Shown here piece after piece: positions 7,021 to 8,800 of a DNA stretch of 8,800 bases. This stretch comes from an uncultured Collinsella sp. (lineage in GTDB: Bacteria > Actinomycetota > Coriobacteriia > Coriobacteriales > Coriobacteriaceae). Position 1 is the first letter of the stretch. Every line of letters starts with the position of its first letter. The stretch covers positions 1 to 8,800 of the forward strand of contig CABQHZ010000068.1 in NCBI GenBank assembly GCA_902464175.1. Direction: 5' to 3'. The notes beneath the pieces were generated by a model, which searched no databases, had not been told where the DNA came from, and was given only the letters and a program-made list of their open reading frames with translations. The position numbers and the translations under genes are program-made.

Positions 7021-7043
7021 ACCTGTCCCTTTTTGGCAGGTTT
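7005..7043 (+). repeat. intergenic repeat, copy 2 (overlaps the hydrolase stop codon)
   Basis: AAACCTGCCAAAA (7005-7017) and TTTTGGCAGGTTT (7031-7043) are perfect 13-bp inverted repeats around a 13-base loop. The loop contains the hydrolase stop codon TAA (7018-7020), so the last residues N-L-P-K are encoded by the repeat arm. 7014-7041 is the reverse complement of copy 1 at 3253-3280. The folded RNA has only a short U-run (GGTTTGTT), so it would be a weak terminator or a 3'-protecting hairpin that partly separates the hydrolase from the regulator gene 42 nt downstream. Confidence 0.75.
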
Positions 7044-7062
7044 GTTGAGTGTGGGAGTTCGC

Positions 7063-7917
7063 ATGGATATCAAACGCAAGATTTCCGAGGCACAGGGCCT
7101 TACCCCTACCGAGCAACAACTCGGCATCTCGGCCCTTGCCATGGGCGAGGAAATCCGTGGACTGTCCATTAAGGAGTTTGCTGACCGCACCAACGTTTCG
7201 GTCGCGAGCGTGCACCGCTTTTGCAAAAAGCTCGGCCTCGAGGGCTTTAAGGACCTCAAGGTCGAGCTCATCCGCCTGGCGACCGAGGCGGGAAACCGCC
7301 GCGACGTGGATATCAACTTTCCCTTCGATGCCACATCCACGCCTGCACAGGTCATGGAGCGCATGGAGGGTCTCTACCAGACCACGCTAGCCGAGACGCA
7401 GGAACTGCTCGACCCAGTTCAGCTCGATCACGCCGCCAAGCTTATCGCGGGTGCTCGGCAGGTCGACATCTACACGGGGTCGCACAACCTCTATCCAGCG
7501 GGAATGTTCCGCGACCGCCTGCTTTCGTCCGGCAAGAGCGCCACATGCTATAGCGGCGTCGAGGCCCAGGTGCGCACGGCGCTCGCCTCGGGTTCCGGCC
7601 ATGCGGCCATCGTCATCTCCTACAGCGGCCTTGCGCCCAACCTCAAGGAAATCTTGCCGATCCTCAGCAGCCGACATGTTCCCGTCATTGTCATCGGCAC
7701 GCCCTATTGCGCGCGCATCCACCCCGGCTTTGCCGCTTACCTCACGGTGAGCGACCACGAAAGCATGACGCACCGTATCACGCAGTTCGCCAGCCACATC
7801 GCCGTGCAATACGTGCTCGATTCGCTCTACAGCAGCTACTTCGCCAAAGACTACGCCCGCTGCGCCGAGTTCCTAGAGCGCTCGTTCCCCTACACCCGCC
7901 TCCCGGGCCTCAAATAA
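7063..7917 (+). CDS. RpiR/MurR-family transcriptional regulator (HTH + SIS)
   Basis: A 284-residue cytoplasmic regulator that probably senses a phosphosugar. An N-terminal HTH_6 domain (about 1-77) shows the family pattern LSIKEFADRTNVSVASVHRF followed by CKKLGLEGFKDLKVEL. A SIS domain (about 120-255) contains the sugar-phosphate-binding stretches IYTGSHNLYPAGMF (136-149) and IVISYSGLAPNLKEI (183-197), the latter being the typical Ser-rich SIS motif. The length is normal. The start at 7063 is chosen for GGGAG five bases upstream; a TTG at 7033 would place the N-terminus inside the repeat hairpin. It follows the GH106-like gene by 42 nt on the same strand and may share its transcript despite the intervening hairpin. 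Together with the divergent AraC gene, this gives the hydrolase two candidate regulators. Whether it represses or activates, and its ligand, cannot be read from the sequence. Confidence 0.92.
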   Translation: MDIKRKISEAQGLTPTEQQLGISALAMGEEIRGLSIKEFADRTNVSVASVHRFCKKLGLEGFKDLKVELIRLATEAGNRRDVDINFPFDATSTPAQVMERMEGLYQTTLAETQELLDPVQLDHAAKLIAGARQVDIYTGSHNLYPAGMFRDRLLSSGKSATCYSGVEAQVRTALASGSGHAAIVISYSGLAPNLKEILPILSSRHVPVIVIGTPYCARIHPGFAAYLTVSDHESMTHRITQFASHIAVQYVLDSLYSSYFAKDYARCAEFLERSFPYTRLPGLK

Positions 7918-7955
7918 CAATCCGGCCCCACCGCGCCTCCGAGCGCCCCCCTAAA

Positions 7956-8018
7956 TTGCGGTGAAATAGTTCCTGTTTAGGCCCTAGACCAGCACTTTCA
8001 GGAACTATTCCACCGCAA
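7956..8018 (-). repeat. 63-bp palindromic element between convergent genes
   Basis: TTGCGGTGAAATAGTTCCTG (7956-7975) and CAGGAACTATTCCACCGCAA (7999-8018) are inverted repeats matching at 19 of 20 positions around a 23-base loop. The single A-C mismatch in rightward RNA becomes a G-U pair in leftward RNA, so the stem is complete only when read from the XRE-type gene, whose stop lies about 38 nt upstream in that direction. A short UUUAGG follows. It may act as that gene's terminator, but its size and AT-rich arms in GC-rich surroundings suggest a mobile REP/MITE-like unit. Dispersal is inferred, not seen. Confidence 0.65.
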
Positions 8019-8055
8019 CTCGTTGGCGCAGGGGCATCGGGCGGACAGCGGGCTT

Positions 8056-8676
8056 TTACTTGCGTGGCGTCGGCAAAACAAAGAGTCCGTGCTGGTTGCA
8101 GTAGAGATACATTCTGCCGCGCCCTGTGATATGAAAGCGCGGCTGCACCGATTGCTCTGGATAGAGCTTCTTAAAGCAGATGCCGTCCATAGTCGCATAT
8201 GCCACAAAGCTAATGTAGTGGTCCTTGGTCATGGGATGATCGAGCGTGACATACCAATCGTCCTCGACGCGCTCGATGGAAAAGGCGTGGTCCGCATCCG
8301 GCTCTTCGGCCTCCTGGGGAAACATCGTTGAACCGCAGCAGCTAAAGCTGCCTTCCCCGAGCGCATGCACCACGTTTCCGCAGATAGGACAAACATAAAA
8401 CATGCCTTTGAGCATGTTGCCCGCGCGATTGGCATTAGCCCGAATGTCACCAGCCAAAAGCTCGGCCACGCTTATACCGAGCCTCTGGGCCAAAGGCTCA
8501 ACGAGGGAAATGTCGGGGAGACCACGGCCGGACTCCCACTTACTGACAGCTTTATCGGTCACGCCAAGGCTTTCCGCCAAGGCGCGCTGAGTGAGGCCGC
8601 GCTCTTCACGCAGCCGTTTGATGGCAGACGCGGCCAAAAAAGTTTGGGGGACACTGCTTTGCGGTGTCTGGTTCAT
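8056..8676 (-). CDS. XRE-type HTH regulator fused to a desulfoferrodoxin-like domain
   Basis: A 206-residue cytoplasmic protein. Residues 14-75 are an XRE/HTH_3 domain (IKRLREERGLTQRALAESLG, VTDKAVSKWESGRGLPDISL). Residues 92-120 match the desulforedoxin-like iron site of desulfoferrodoxins (CPICGN with C96 and C99, then the adjacent pair C113-C114). Residues 127-200 match the superoxide-reductase centre fold: H130, H147 and H153 in LDHPMTKDHYI, and C193 and H196 in YCNQHGLF. All four His and the Cys that would hold Fe in a superoxide reductase are present. The Glu-Lys pair normally preceding the first His (the EKHxP motif) is replaced by A128-D129, so the domain more likely senses iron, oxygen or superoxide than catalyses its reduction. 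Such fusions occur in other anaerobes, usually annotated only as HTH proteins. The ATG at 8676 has a poor ribosome site but completes the HTH. The gene is convergent with the RpiR-type gene. The fusion is clear from sequence; its role is inferred. Confidence 0.88.
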   Translation of the reverse strand: MNQTPQSSVPQTFLAASAIKRLREERGLTQRALAESLGVTDKAVSKWESGRGLPDISLVEPLAQRLGISVAELLAGDIRANANRAGNMLKGMFYVCPICGNVVHALGEGSFSCCGSTMFPQEAEEPDADHAFSIERVEDDWYVTLDHPMTKDHYISFVAYATMDGICFKKLYPEQSVQPRFHITGRGRMYLYCNQHGLFVLPTPRK

Positions 8677-8724
8677 GGGATGTCCAATCAGATTGAAGGA
8701 ATGGAGCGAACCGGCTCAAAAGCC

Positions 8725-8753
8725 AGTATCCATTTGAAGATTGTCCTCGACAA
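8725..8753 (-). promoter_or_regulatory. candidate promoter of the XRE-desulfoferrodoxin gene
   Basis: On the minus strand TTGTCG (8753-8748) and GATACT (8730-8725) are spaced by 17 bp, a fair sigma-70-type match. The start point would be near 8718, about 40 nt before the ATG at 8676. The -35 box overlaps a perfect small palindrome (8741-8753), which would suit a repressor. Confidence 0.4.
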
Positions 8754-8767
8754 CCTACGCTGCGTAG
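8741..8767. promoter_or_regulatory. two adjacent small palindromes, candidate operators
   Basis: TTGTC-CTC-GACAA (8741-8753) and CTACGC-T-GCGTAG (8755-8767) are two perfect inverted repeats one base apart. They cover and lie upstream of the predicted -35 box of the XRE-desulfoferrodoxin gene. XRE proteins often bind such short palindromes and regulate themselves, so autoregulation is a reasonable guess. The sites could instead serve a gene beyond the right edge. Confidence 0.4.
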
Positions 8768-8800
8768 ACATGCACCGACCGAACGAGCGTGGATTTTTGG

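Noticed and set aside
7918..7955. Intrinsic terminator directly after the RpiR-type gene
   Set aside because: The stretch is C-rich with no stem and U-run in the rightward direction; the following palindrome also lacks a U-run on that side.
7956..8018. CRISPR repeat or array
   Set aside because: The palindrome occurs once, with no regularly spaced copies and no cas genes in the window.

Overview
The window is GC-rich, gene-dense DNA of an anaerobic, sugar-fermenting gut Actinomycetota. The best guess is Collinsella or a close Coriobacteriia relative. This is inferred from the combination of a PTS-linked 6-phospho-beta-glucosidase, a cytoplasmic GH106-like hydrolase, a desulfoferrodoxin-type regulator (typical of anaerobes), strong AGGAG-type ribosome sites and short structured intergenic repeats. 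No database search was possible.

Layout. Positions 1-197 hold no complete gene: there is a possible partial minus-strand ORF at the left edge, a 100-bp nested palindrome with a terminator at its core, and a perfect 13-bp hairpin. Four genes then run leftwards on the minus strand. In order of transcription they are an AraC-family sugar regulator (3290-4297), a GH1 6-phospho-beta-glucosidase (1668-3116), a standalone EIIA-Glc protein with its own strong promoter and terminator (991-1527), and a small acidic lipoprotein (198-755). Divergent from the AraC gene, an 868-residue GH106-like glycoside hydrolase (4414-7020) is followed by an RpiR/MurR-type HTH-SIS sugar-phosphate regulator (7063-7917). 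A 63-bp palindrome separates the latter from a convergent gene (8056-8676) that fuses an XRE helix-turn-helix to a full desulfoferrodoxin module. Two adjacent small palindromes lie over and upstream of that gene's predicted promoter at the right edge.

How the genes work together. This looks like a small carbohydrate-use region. The AraC and RpiR regulators flank the intracellular GH106-like enzyme and probably control it in response to a sugar and a sugar phosphate. BglA-type hydrolysis of phosphorylated beta-glucosides and EIIA-Glc phosphotransfer belong to the PTS, but no EIIB/EIIC permease is present here. No transporter for the GH106-like substrate is visible either. The XRE-desulfoferrodoxin gene is a separate redox or iron-linked regulatory unit.

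The most interesting items are: (1) the XRE-desulfoferrodoxin fusion, which keeps every metal ligand but lacks the superoxide-reductase Glu-Lys catalytic pair; (2) two copies of a 28-nt repeat placed identically at the 3' ends of the divergent araC-type and GH genes, one of which supplies the hydrolase's stop codon; and (3) the long palindromic elements at 55-154 and 7956-8018.
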